Origin: Nitrospirales bacterium
GTDB taxonomy: Bacteria > Nitrospirota > Nitrospiria > Nitrospirales > UBA8639
DNA: 64,000 nucleotides
Direction: 5' to 3'
Assembly: GCA_021604105.1 (NCBI GenBank)
Contig: BQIW01000010.1
Span: 1 to 64,000, forward strand
Positions 1 through 9,925 of the stretch are shown here, one piece after another (the stretch's first letter is position 1; the number at the start of each line of letters is the position of its first letter). The translations under genes were made by a program, and so were the position numbers. The notes below the pieces were generated by a model. It was not told the DNA's origin, did no database searches, and saw nothing but the letters and a program-made list of their open reading frames with translations.

Positions 1-1046
1 AATTCCTCCACCACGAAGCTGACACCATAATCATTGTCGGTGAGCGGTTGAAGCTCGATGTTGTCCATTTCAGTGCTCACTCCATAGCACACCAGCTTGT
101 CGTTCCGACAGATTCTGATGCCAACGTGAACACCTTCAACCTTAGCGGCCGGCGCCACGCGTGCGACCACGCGGATTTTGAGTGTCTGTCCTGTTTCGAT
201 GGCTCCGTCCCGGCAATCACCACCCAGTGTGACCTCGCGCAGGTGGGTCTCGCCCCCGAATCTTTGTCCTTCCGGGGGTACCGAATCGGATTGCAGGGAA
301 ACAGATTCCGTGTCTGCATCCCGGGATCGAGCGTAGTCTTGGTACTCCTCTATTACTTCCATGGTGGGACCGAGCATTGCCGGCTGGCCATTCCGCAGCC
401 AGAGACATTGATCACAGATTTGCTGGATGAAATACAGGTTATGCGTGCAGAAGATCAGTGTATTCCCCTGCTCCAGGAAGGCCATCATATGATCTATGCA
501 CTTTTTTTGAAAATGCTGATCGCCGACAGAGAGAGCCTCGTCCACCACGAGTATGTCCGGGTTCACCGACGTTGACACAGAGAAGGCCAGCCGGGCGTAC
601 ATTCCGGTCGAGTAGGTTCTTACGGGGCGATCGACAAACTTCTCTAGCTCAGAGAATGCGATGATTTCTGGCAGTCGTTTTTCTGTCTCGGATGGGGTAA
701 GGCCGAACATGGCGCAGCCCAGACGAATATTTTCCACCCCCGAGAGCTCCGGATGAAATCCCGAACCAAGTTCGAGGATGGCAGACGTTCTGCCGTTTCG
801 CTCGATGGTTCCGCAGGTGGGCGAGATGGTCCCCGCCAAGAGTTGCAGGAAGGTCGTTTTGCCAGCGCCGTTTTCGCCCACCACCCCTAATGAGGCGCCG
901 CGGGGGAGAGTGAGATTCACGTTCTGCAGGGCCCAAAAAGTCTTGTGGTAGCAACGTCGTAGCAGGAATTCCTTAAGTCCGTCGATGGGCTTGTCGAAGA
1001 TCTCATACGCTTTGCCCAGTTCATTGGCATAAATACTGTTGATCAC
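1..1046 (-). CDS. Polysaccharide ABC transporter ATP-binding protein (Wzt/TagH-like), truncated by window start
   Basis: Reverse-strand frame from GTG at 1046 reads VINSIYANELGKAYEIFDKPIDGLKEFLLRRCYHKTFWALQNVNLTLPRGASLGVVGENGAGKTTFLQLLAGTISPTCGTIERNGRT (Walker A GENGAGKTT). Frame is still open at position 1. 4-bp overlap with the upstream permease stop. Not listed as a single ORF in the track because of its GTG start and open end. Confidence 0.88.
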   Translation of the reverse strand, partial: MINSIYANELGKAYEIFDKPIDGLKEFLLRRCYHKTFWALQNVNLTLPRGASLGVVGENGAGKTTFLQLLAGTISPTCGTIERNGRTSAILELGSGFHPELSGVENIRLGCAMFGLTPSETEKRLPEIIAFSELEKFVDRPVRTYSTGMYARLAFSVSTSVNPDILVVDEALSVGDQHFQKKCIDHMMAFLEQGNTLIFCTHNLYFIQQICDQCLWLRNGQPAMLGPTMEVIEEYQDYARSRDADTESVSLQSDSVPPEGQRFGGETHLREVTLGGDCRDGAIETGQTLKIRVVARVAPAAKVEGVHVGIRICRNDKLVCYGVSTEMDNIELQPLTDNDYGVSFVVEE

Positions 1047-1939
1047 AGAAAGTCCTTTGCGCGTTCGATCGTTCGTCGAAAAAACCAGAGTCCAAAAGCC
1101 GACATGATAATCGCCCAAGGAATTAATCCCAGCAGAGCAGGCAGCGGGTTCTGGGTGTGCAGTATGACGGCACGATAGGCGGTGACCACGTAATACAAGG
1201 GGTTCAGTTTTACCAACCAGATCATACCCTCAGGGACGGCCTCGACCGGATAGAAGATCGGGGTCATGAACATCAATGTCAGCAACAATAGGCCCAGAAT
1301 TTGACCCAGGTCGTTAACAAATACGTTCAGCACGCTGACCAACCAGCCCAAACCCAGGCTGAGGACAATACGCAGGAGCACGATCACCGGCAGAAAGAAA
1401 AGCCACGCTGACGGGTGTATGCCAACGAAAGAGGCGAACACCACCAGCAAGACCAATCCGATTATCTCGGTCACCCCTGCGGTCAGTACACTCACAGCAG
1501 GCAAAACTTCGGCAGGGAAGATCACCTTGTCGAGCAGGCCGCGGTTGTCCGTCAGGCTGGTGCTTCCTTGTCGAATCGCATCGGAGAGTGCGTGGTAGGG
1601 GAAAAAACCGCACCCGAAGTAGAGCACAAATCCGAAGGTACTGGCTTCAGGGCCGAACTTCACATTCAGAATCCCTGAAAAAACAAACGTATACAGCAGC
1701 AACAACAGCAACGGTTGTAGCGCTGCCCACCCCACCCCTAGGAAGGTCGGCGCATAACGTATCTTGAAATCCCGACGCAGCATTGACCATAGGGGGTACC
1801 AATAGCGACGAAACAAAACAGACAAGCGGTGATGGGCATCGGGAGATTCGAAAAGTGAACGCGGAATTTCCATCACTTTTGTTTCTCCGGATCCTCGGAT
1901 GACTGTTGCATTCTCCCATCCTCTAGCCTCGACTTCCAA
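1043..1939 (-). CDS. ABC-2 type polysaccharide export permease (Wzm-like)
   Basis: 298 aa multi-TM protein with RRDFKIRYAPTFLGVGWAALQPLLLLLLYTFVFSGIL and LNPLYYVVTAYRAVI typical of the Wzm/TagG family. Adjacent to the Wzt-like ATPase. Confidence 0.9.
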   Translation of the reverse strand: MEVEARGWENATVIRGSGETKVMEIPRSLFESPDAHHRLSVLFRRYWYPLWSMLRRDFKIRYAPTFLGVGWAALQPLLLLLLYTFVFSGILNVKFGPEASTFGFVLYFGCGFFPYHALSDAIRQGSTSLTDNRGLLDKVIFPAEVLPAVSVLTAGVTEIIGLVLLVVFASFVGIHPSAWLFFLPVIVLLRIVLSLGLGWLVSVLNVFVNDLGQILGLLLLTLMFMTPIFYPVEAVPEGMIWLVKLNPLYYVVTAYRAVILHTQNPLPALLGLIPWAIIMSAFGLWFFRRTIERAKDFL

Positions 1940-2000
1940 AGCTCTCCACGATTCGAGCCAGAAAGTGCCGGATATTCCAAATTGGTTATCGGTGTTCCCG

Positions 2001-3995
2001 CTACGGCGAGCATGGTTTTCTAAATTTCAATTCAAGCCAGTCAACCCACTGAACCGGCGTTGCGCCTTCGTAGAGATCGAAATCATGGGTTTCGTCGAAC
2101 TTGTTCCATACTTCAAGATCTTGGATGAATTTGACTGGAGTGACAAAGACTTCCTCATACCCGAGATCCTTCATGATGCCGACTGCACAGTCGCAATCCG
2201 GTGTGATAGTTCGGAATGCCTGGTTTACTTTCATAATAACCCGGTCAATCCGGCCTTGTTCTTCCTCGTTGGCGCCACGTTTTCTGAAAAGGTCCTTGAT
2301 GTAGAGTACGCCACCAGGCTTCAGCACCTTGTATGCTCCTCGCAAGACATGCTCGGGGTTGATGGCATGAGAGAAGGATTCTAGAAAAAGAATGGTGTCA
2401 AAATAATTGGAAGGGAATAGGTCAGGGAGATGATGATAATCACCTTGTCGGACGTGGATTCTGTCTCTCAGTTCAAATTTCTCAATGTGCTCGAGTGCTT
2501 TCTCTTTTTGGAACGAGGATATCGTGACAGCCTCGATCTGTATTTTCCGTTTGCTGGCGAAGTAAATGCTGGGACCGCAAACGCCGCACCCTGCATCCAA
2601 CACTCTTTGTCCGTCGCGGAGGCCAGCCCGCGATAGGAAGTACTCGTGCAGGTCTTCGACCCTCGATGTTCTACAGGCCTGGAACGTGTCGCCAAATACA
2701 TCCATGTATCTTGACGTCCACTCATCGTAGTACTCACTGATTTGTTCCGGGCTCGTTATCTTTTGATTGCCATGGGTTGCCCCGGTGAAAACGCCGTCCG
2801 ACTTCAAAGGGCCGCTTCTTCCGTTATCCGGATTAGCTCCCATTGCCGATTCAGCATGTCGCAGCCGCGAAGCAGTGGTCGATTCACTCCTGTGTAACGG
2901 TTGGCCCGACGTCTCAGTTCCATCCTTGACGCGAACATGTTTCTGAAAATGCTTGCGCCACTGGACCACTACGACGGAAGCGACCTCTCGCGCCGCCATT
3001 TTTAAGCGCCGGTAGAAGAGCATAGGGAACAAGGCAAACAACGGCAAAAAAAGTGGGTGTCTCACGCTAAGCGTTGCCGCGAGAGTCATCGGAAACCATA
3101 CCTCGTAGAGATCAGCTGGCGGGGTATATGATCCACTTGCAGCGGGCGCCGGATCGAAGGGCATCCGCCAGGTTCTCAGCCTGAACGCGTCAAAGACGAT
3201 ATACGCGAGAACAACCCACAAGGTCGCCTGGGCAAAAGGAAATACGAGCCATATAAGCCAGACAAAAGTTAACATCTCCGCCGGAAAAACGATCCCTCGA
3301 ATAAGGCGACGGAATCGGTGAGGAGCCTGTCCTGACGCCAGAGTTGTTGTTCCCGCCTGAATGTCGTTTTGTCGATCCCATAGTTGGTGGATCATGATCC
3401 CTCTTAGGCCGGCCAGAAAGGACCACGCTACAGCCGCCAGGAGCAGCGGGAAGAACCCCTCCCCGGGAATTGACGCTACATGCAAAATAGCCAAAGCTAC
3501 GAATAGCGTCGGCATAGCGTGAACCCCCGCCGCGTCGGCCACGACACCAAAGATGCCCCGTTCCTTCAGTCGCAGCGGAGGGATGGAATAGGCCATTGGC
3601 AGCAGGTAGTTGGCAGCGAGCACGACTGCTGCGGCCGAGCCGAATTCCAACACCAGCCACGGAATGAAGCCCATGGCGACCAGCAGAAGGCACAGCGAGA
3701 CACGCTGGTGCACGGTTTTGCCAACCATTGTGTTGGGCTTGCCTGCCCGACGATCCTCTTCAATGTCAAACGCGTCGTTGACGATGTGACCATAGGAAGC
3801 CAGGCAACAGAGAGAAAACAGCACTCCCAAGAGAGTCGCGAGGGCGATCCCCGGCGGCGGCGGCTGTAGAAGGAGCACGGCATAGGCGATGGCGAGCAGG
3901 GGAGGGATCTTGGCGTACCACCAGTTGCTACCCCGAACAGTTCGGAACGCAGCGAGGAAAAAAGAGAAGGGACCTGTCACGCTACTGCTGGTCAT
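2001..3995 (-). CDS. UbiA-family prenyltransferase fused to a C-terminal SAM-dependent methyltransferase
   Basis: N-terminal multi-TM domain with UbiA-like acidic motifs IVNDAFDIEEDRRAGKPN and HQLWDRQNDIQAGTTTLASG. C-terminal class I methyltransferase with VLDAGCGVCGPSIYFA and LKPGGVLYIKDLF. Confidence 0.82.
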   Translation of the reverse strand: MTSSSVTGPFSFFLAAFRTVRGSNWWYAKIPPLLAIAYAVLLLQPPPPGIALATLLGVLFSLCCLASYGHIVNDAFDIEEDRRAGKPNTMVGKTVHQRVSLCLLLVAMGFIPWLVLEFGSAAAVVLAANYLLPMAYSIPPLRLKERGIFGVVADAAGVHAMPTLFVALAILHVASIPGEGFFPLLLAAVAWSFLAGLRGIMIHQLWDRQNDIQAGTTTLASGQAPHRFRRLIRGIVFPAEMLTFVWLIWLVFPFAQATLWVVLAYIVFDAFRLRTWRMPFDPAPAASGSYTPPADLYEVWFPMTLAATLSVRHPLFLPLFALFPMLFYRRLKMAAREVASVVVVQWRKHFQKHVRVKDGTETSGQPLHRSESTTASRLRHAESAMGANPDNGRSGPLKSDGVFTGATHGNQKITSPEQISEYYDEWTSRYMDVFGDTFQACRTSRVEDLHEYFLSRAGLRDGQRVLDAGCGVCGPSIYFASKRKIQIEAVTISSFQKEKALEHIEKFELRDRIHVRQGDYHHLPDLFPSNYFDTILFLESFSHAINPEHVLRGAYKVLKPGGVLYIKDLFRKRGANEEEQGRIDRVIMKVNQAFRTITPDCDCAVGIMKDLGYEEVFVTPVKFIQDLEVWNKFDETHDFDLYEGATPVQWVDWLELKFRKPCSP

Positions 3996-4713
3996 TTTTT
4001 TACATGACTTTCCACATGTCGTCCGAGGATCGAGGGGCGCAGAAAACCTTTGTCCTCCAGAGATTCCAAGGAAGGGGGCTTATACATGTTAGCTCGAGGA
4101 ATACCTTGTTTCACTTTTACATGCCGTCCCGATGTGCGCGCTTGGGTTCCACGAGAATCCTGTCGGGTTCACAGTGGTATCCCATTTTTAGAATGAACCT
4201 CATCTGGGAAGGGACGGGTATGAGCGAGGAAAGGGTAAAATACAAACCTTCTGAGCCGGTTTATTCCGTTAACTGAGTAAAGGAGTCCATTCACATCAAA
4301 TCTCGGGATGGGCACACACATAGCTTTCGCCATTTGTATCTCATTTCTCATCGGGATTGGCCTCTTACAACTTTAATTCAGAAGGATTTCTTGCCAGGAT
4401 AGTTTTTGCCACACCTTCCTATCGTGTTTCTCAAGCTCTTCACAGAAAAACATCCGGTACAGCTAAAGTTTTTCCACGGAACACTATTATGGATGCCTGG
4501 ACGGGCAAACAGACGGAGTTCCTGCGAAAGCAGGTCCTGAACAACGACTTGGGAGGCGGCCGCAAGCGTTGAGGAAAACAGATTAACAGCGGGAACTATG
4601 AAGGCAGCGACGCCAAAATTTTGACGAGTATGCCCGTCCTGCCGATAACAGTGTCGGTGAAAAAGGATCAAAAGGATGCTGGGCACGCAGAAAATCCTGC
4701 CGATGCCCCTGGA

Positions 4714-4786
4714 GAGTGTTGAATAATAAGGATGTTCAAGGGCAAATTTATGGCGAGAACGCCGCTGGCGGCTTTTTTCAACAGAC
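4714..4786 (-). repeat. Dispersed repeat copy A (short, internally deleted)
   Basis: GAGTGTTGAATAATAAGGATGTTCAAGGGCAAATTT joined directly to ATGGCGAGAACGCCGCTGGCGGCTTTTTTCAACAGAC. These are the two outer arms of the full copy at 6973-7185. Confidence 0.85.
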
Positions 4787-5180
4787 ACCATGAGAAAAAC
4801 GGAGTTACCAGTAAGAAGGAGATAAAGCAAATCTCACAGTCCGGTCACGTTGTTCATGGCGGGCTAGAAGATCAGCTGCTGAAGCTATACCTGAATTTTT
4901 ACAAAAGCGAAGGATTTATCGATGTGGATTTTAATGAAGAGGAATCCGCGGGCATGTCAGCCGGCGAATTGCGGGAAAGCGTGAAGGATATCCGCCACAG
5001 CAGCAGGGATTCTTTCACTTTCCTAAAAGCGTATATGAATATGGCCTATACCTCCTCAAAAAGGAACTCATCAACGAGATGCTGAACACCAACATGATCA
5101 GCCAATTAGATTGGCTCTATTACTCCGAGAAACAGATGATTTACCATACGGTGTCCTCCAATTTTTACTTTAAGTCTTAA
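4787..5180 (+). pseudogene. Frameshifted C-terminal remnant of an unidentified protein
   Basis: Frame 1: ...SGHVVHGGLEDQLLKLYLNFYKSEGFIDVDFNEEESAGMSAGELRESVKDIRHSSRDSFTFLK. It continues in another frame as VYEYGLYLLKKELINEMLNTNMISQLDWLYYSEKQMIYHTVSSNFYFKS* ending at 5180. The 5' part abuts repeat copy A. Confidence 0.5.
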
Positions 5181-5546
5181 GTGCTTGTCTGGGTTTTATC
5201 GATATCGACCATAAGGGATTCTCTATTCTTTTCTTTCCGTGCTTCATGGCGGAAGATGGATCCGTATTCTCGATCGTTCTGAACATAAATTCCCGCTCGT
5301 CCTCTCCCAGCGTTCTTTCCAACCCTTCCCACGTAGTTATTCTTCCACTTGCAGAAATTGAGAATGTAGGTCAATATGAAATTAGTGCAATACGGGGATT
5401 TTGTGGTTTTCGGGAATGCCTTTCCCTTTTTATTGGCCATTATTTGAACATCGCTGTGTTCACGTTGGCATACTGTCAATACTTGCTGAAATGAGAGTTG
5501 TCATGAGTATGGACAAAACCAAGCTCCGGGCAATCGAGATTGTGGA

Positions 5547-6965
5547 ATGCCACGCTATCGGGTCAGCCTGATGCACAGAAGATCTTTTACATCATTCGAG
5601 ATCCAAGGACCAAGGTTCATTGCAGACTTCCGTTTTTCTGGAATTGCGGTTTCACTGGTAAGTGTATTTTTATTGGTATCTTGCCAGAGTCCAAAGCAGC
5701 CTAAGACATCCGTTCCCTCGTATGTCCTGGGTCAAAGTTTTTATGGGGATAGCAGTGAGGCCTCCATTCCGGGTTTCGTCCATAAAGGGTACGAAGAAAT
5801 TGTAGGGGACATTATCAATCCGGATAGAGGATTCTTTAGGCGAATGAATCATGGATGGTATTCCGGCCGGTGGGATACTCCATATGAAGAAATCGATGGG
5901 ACGAGTCTTACTGATCTAGAGGCAACGGCGAGTAATATCCTTTTTAGCTCAAACTTGATGCATGTCTATTTTCATGTTCCATTATTCCGCGACAAAGATT
6001 TCTCCGGGGCATATCTTAATGAAGTTGAAGATGTTTTTAGGAAGTCCCAGGAATCAGGTATAAAGATTATTCCTCGATGGACGTACGATTTCCCCGGGAC
6101 CTTAAGCGAATATCCGGCGAGAGGACAGGACGGTGCGAACACTGCCAGCAAGGAACAAATTAAAAGACACATTCGCCAACTCGCGTCAATATTGAATAAA
6201 TACAAAAATACCATTGCCTTCATGGAGGCAGGATTCTTAGGCTACTGGGGGGAATGGCACGGAGATCAGCACGGAAATAATAAGGAATGGACCAAAACGA
6301 GGAAAGAGATAGTGGAAACTTTGCTCCAATCTCTGGACAAAAGCATATTTATTGCCATTCGTTACCAGGAGGATTTTATAAGACTGCAGAATCTCAAGGG
6401 AGCATTCCGGTTGGGATTACATCAGGACTGTCCGAATACGAAGTGGGATAATTATCTAAAATATGGTTTGGTTATGACTGATTCTCCTCAGGGTGGTGAA
6501 GTGTGTCAATTGCCACCACGGACCAACTATAACTGTCAAACGATGATAGAATATTTCGAACGATTTCAGTTTGACGTGTTAAACGGGACGGATTGGGTAA
6601 AATCCAATAGTCGGTTTGAACAACAGGGGTGCTTGACTGAAATCAGAAATCGCTTAGGGTATAGGTTTGTGGTGTCCGCTTCAAAATACATTGATGGCAT
6701 CCTGTACTTCCAGGTTGAGAACCGGGGTTTTGGAAAGTCGTATAAAAGTAGGATGGTTGCTATAAAAAATGGTCGTACTATTATACCTACTACTATTGAT
6801 GTGAAGGATTGGAAGCCCGGCACAATAACTATTGAACAAGTCTATATTGGATCGACAGACAATACCGTTGTTGAAATCATCATTGATGATGCAATCAAAT
6901 TCGCCAACACGACGGGTAACAAAATCTTCCTCCATAGAGAACCTTCAGTCCATGAGGCTAGTTGA
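5547..6965 (+). CDS. DUF4832/DUF4874-like lipoprotein (TIM-barrel-like, possible glycan-active protein)
   Basis: 472 aa. Lipobox-like LLVSC near the N-terminus (true start probably an internal Met such as MHRRSFTS). NPDRGFFR..., FMEAGFLGYWGEWHG and IAIRYQEDF resemble the DUF4874/DUF4832 architecture. Confidence 0.65.
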   Translation: MPRYRVSLMHRRSFTSFEIQGPRFIADFRFSGIAVSLVSVFLLVSCQSPKQPKTSVPSYVLGQSFYGDSSEASIPGFVHKGYEEIVGDIINPDRGFFRRMNHGWYSGRWDTPYEEIDGTSLTDLEATASNILFSSNLMHVYFHVPLFRDKDFSGAYLNEVEDVFRKSQESGIKIIPRWTYDFPGTLSEYPARGQDGANTASKEQIKRHIRQLASILNKYKNTIAFMEAGFLGYWGEWHGDQHGNNKEWTKTRKEIVETLLQSLDKSIFIAIRYQEDFIRLQNLKGAFRLGLHQDCPNTKWDNYLKYGLVMTDSPQGGEVCQLPPRTNYNCQTMIEYFERFQFDVLNGTDWVKSNSRFEQQGCLTEIRNRLGYRFVVSASKYIDGILYFQVENRGFGKSYKSRMVAIKNGRTIIPTTIDVKDWKPGTITIEQVYIGSTDNTVVEIIIDDAIKFANTTGNKIFLHREPSVHEAS

Positions 6966-6972
6966 TAGATGG

Positions 6973-7185
6973 GAGTATTGAATAATAAGGATGTTCAAGA
7001 GCAAATTTGTCCAGGATGAGATTACTCATCAAAGGCTCCGGGTCGGTTCAAAAAAGCATGCCCTGAGTCTTCCCGAAGGGTCCGTCCAGCAAGGCCGCAG
7101 CCGTTTTGACGCGCGGGGCGTACGCTGAGTACGTGAGCACGGGAAAATGGCGAGAACGCCGCTGGCGGCTTTTTTCAACAGACCC
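6973..7185 (-). repeat. Dispersed repeat copy B (full length)
   Basis: GAGTATTGAATAATAAGGATGTTCAAGAGCAAATTTGTCC...GCATGCCCTGAGTCTTCCCGAAGGGTCCGTCCAGC...GCGTACGCTGAGTACGTGAGCACGGGAAAATGGCGAGAACGCCGCTGGCGGCTTTTTTCAACAGACC. Confidence 0.9.
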
Positions 7186-7609
7186 TAGATTTATATGCCT
7201 TCAATTACCTGTAATGTTCTTCAGGGTTGCCTTGTGAGAACTTGATGGATCCAACCGATAAATTATCCGATGCCTGTGGCGGAGATCTTTATTCATAAAA
7301 TACCTCACCAAAATGTCCGTTATCTTGAATATCCCATGCCCATTCCACCCTCGAGAGAGGGGTTAGTATACCGAAGAGTACTTTTTCTGAATCAAAGAAA
7401 TATTGGGCTACCTGTATTCCCGGTATGCATAAAGGCGGTACGTCGATTGTCACCTGGGATTTAATCCTATAGGGGTATGTATTGGTGTTCAGAAATCTGG
7501 ATCAAAGAGGTGCATGAAAGGCTTGCATGAAATACCGCTTAACATCATTCGTAAGTAAGAAGCTGTGCTTCTTTGAGACCTCCTCTTTGAGGGGATTTTA
7601 AACAGTTCT

Positions 7610-9925
7610 ATGAGACATCTCATTGTTTGTTCAGAATATCCGCCAGCACACATTCCTCCCGGCGGAGTCGGGATGTATACCTACAACATATCGCGTCTTT
7701 TGGCCGAAGCCGGGGAAACGGTTCACGTCATTGGGCGACGGTGGGCTGGTGCACCTGACCCCCTCATCGAGTCTCATAACGGAAAGCTTATTGTGCACCG
7801 CGTGCCCATCGACGAGGTGATTCCTGGGACCCCTGAAGCCTTAGATCCTGACCGAGCGAGGAAAAAATTAGTTGGGCTTAGAGACAGCGATTTCTCTGAG
7901 CAGGTCTTTGCCTGGCAAGTGGCACTCTATGCTGAAAAGGTGGTACAGGACGAGTCCATTGATGTCATCGAATCACAGGAGGTCAATGCACCTTTCTATT
8001 TTTTTCAGTTGAGGCGTGCTCTTGGTTTTGGCCCTCAACGCCAGCCTCCCTGCTTTGTGCATCTTCACACCTCGAGTGAGCAGATGGTTCGCTACAACGA
8101 ATGGGACCCCGGTAATCCCTATTGGATTACGGCAAAACGACTCGAAGACTACTCCATTGCAGCTGCAGATGCTTTGCTATGTCCCAGCCAGTTTCTTGCA
8201 CAACAAACAGAAGTGGAGCTGGGTTTGGAAAAGGGGGCAGTCACCAGCATTCCGTTACCCATTGGCGACACTCCGCGACTGGAACGAAGTCACCATGTTT
8301 GGTCCTCTGGAACGATTTGCTATGTCGGTCGCCTGGAGCCGCGCAAAGGTGTCATCGAGTGGGTAGACGCAGCCATTTCAGTGGCTGATGACTTCAAAGA
8401 CGCCCATTTCGAATTCATTGGGGCAGACTTACCCTATACAGAGGACCAGTCCGTTCAACAGTTTATCAGCCAAAAAATTCCATCGCGCTTCAAAAAAAGA
8501 TTTCATTTTCGAGGATCTCAGTCTCGTGAAAGCCTTCTAAGTTATCTGAAGAAGTCCCGTATTGCTGTCGTTCCCTCCCGATGGGAAAACTTTCCTAACA
8601 CTTGCGTGGAAGCTATGTGCTCGGGATTGCCCGTCATCGCCTCCCCGAATGGCGGCATGGCGGAGATGATTGAAGATGATCAGACCGGCTGGATTGCCGC
8701 TCAATCAAGCAGTGAGGCCCTCGCTCAGGCACTACGGCGCGCCCTAAATACCCCACCGGCTCGGCTCGCGGACATGGGAGGACAGGCAGAGAAAAATATC
8801 CGCCAAATCTGTGACAATAACCAAACGGTACAGCGTCACCTAGAATTTAGACGATCAGTTTTCCAGAAGGGTGCACACCGATCATTGTTTCTTCCAATGA
8901 ATCTCCCCCACTCCGGCAAGCCTTTATTTGAAAGGGCCGCAATTCACCGGAAAAGTCATGCATCAGCCGATGGAATCGCCCTCATAGTTGATGCAACACG
9001 TGATATAAATGTCCTGCCATCTTGGATCGCTTCGATCGGGAAGCAACTGGAACAACCCGAGTTTCTCGTCTTTCTTGTCCCGCCCTCCCATGGAAACCAA
9101 ATTGATATTGAGAGGCACAAGCTCGCCAGAAATTTCTACGTCGTGACTGGTGAAGCCCCAGCCAGTTCGGCAATGAGGAACATCGGTATTCGAACGATTC
9201 TTAATACGGGGAAGAAGCCCATTGCATTTGGGTTTCTGGATATTTTAGACGAACTGCATCCTGAATTTCTGCGCACGTGTGCATCGGTTCTACGTCATTG
9301 CAGTGACCTTGGCATTGTGTCAACCTGGCGAGAGGATATTGAACAAAAGAATGGGTGGATCAGCAATCGAAGCCTGGTTGTTTATCCGTGCCCCACCTTT
9401 CCCCATCAGCTTATTGAAAATGAAGTGTCCTCCCCACTTGTGATTCGTACGGAGGCTTTGACTGAGGCAAACCTCATGCGAGGAGATATGGACTATGAAT
9501 TCGCAATCTGGAATCTCATCAATGTGACACTGGCTTCCAGTTGGAAAGCCGCAACCATTCCGGAGTTGCTTAGTAAGAGATCAATCCAAGCCCCTGGGGC
9601 ATTGCCTAGTCGAGAAATGATGTACCGCCAACTCCTAGCCAGCACACCAGAGGTAGTCGACGACCATGCCCAGCGTATTCTTCACCTCCTGCATGCCAGA
9701 GCGAGTCTAAACAAAGCTCTGTGGCGAAGGTATATGGGAATACCTATCTTTAGCCCCCAGGATATTCTTCGGGCACCTTTGTGGCAAAAACTGCGTATTG
9801 CGGGAAAGTTCATCCGGGACCCATGCCGGGGGTTCCAGTTCATGCTCTATCATGTGAATACCTACTTCAAAAGATTGTTTGCCAAAGTCCGATGGCCGTT
9901 GAGGGAACAACATCAGAAGGACTGA
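7610..9925 (+). CDS. Glycosyltransferase family 4 protein with large C-terminal GT-A/GT2-like domain
   Basis: MRHLIVCSEYPPAHIPPGGVGMYTYNISRLLAEAGE; YVGRLEPRKGVIEWVDA; VVPSRWENFPNTCVEAMCSGLPVIASPNGGMAEMI (GT4). The C-terminal ~300 aa resemble a degenerate GT2 fold. Confidence 0.85.
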   Translation: MRHLIVCSEYPPAHIPPGGVGMYTYNISRLLAEAGETVHVIGRRWAGAPDPLIESHNGKLIVHRVPIDEVIPGTPEALDPDRARKKLVGLRDSDFSEQVFAWQVALYAEKVVQDESIDVIESQEVNAPFYFFQLRRALGFGPQRQPPCFVHLHTSSEQMVRYNEWDPGNPYWITAKRLEDYSIAAADALLCPSQFLAQQTEVELGLEKGAVTSIPLPIGDTPRLERSHHVWSSGTICYVGRLEPRKGVIEWVDAAISVADDFKDAHFEFIGADLPYTEDQSVQQFISQKIPSRFKKRFHFRGSQSRESLLSYLKKSRIAVVPSRWENFPNTCVEAMCSGLPVIASPNGGMAEMIEDDQTGWIAAQSSSEALAQALRRALNTPPARLADMGGQAEKNIRQICDNNQTVQRHLEFRRSVFQKGAHRSLFLPMNLPHSGKPLFERAAIHRKSHASADGIALIVDATRDINVLPSWIASIGKQLEQPEFLVFLVPPSHGNQIDIERHKLARNFYVVTGEAPASSAMRNIGIRTILNTGKKPIAFGFLDILDELHPEFLRTCASVLRHCSDLGIVSTWREDIEQKNGWISNRSLVVYPCPTFPHQLIENEVSSPLVIRTEALTEANLMRGDMDYEFAIWNLINVTLASSWKAATIPELLSKRSIQAPGALPSREMMYRQLLASTPEVVDDHAQRILHLLHARASLNKALWRRYMGIPIFSPQDILRAPLWQKLRIAGKFIRDPCRGFQFMLYHVNTYFKRLFAKVRWPLREQHQKD

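Noticed and set aside
649-954. ORF 649..954 minus (MLPQDFLGPAERESHSPPRR...)
   Set aside because: Out-of-frame shadow of the Wzt-like ATPase, which runs in a different minus-strand frame from GTG at 1046.
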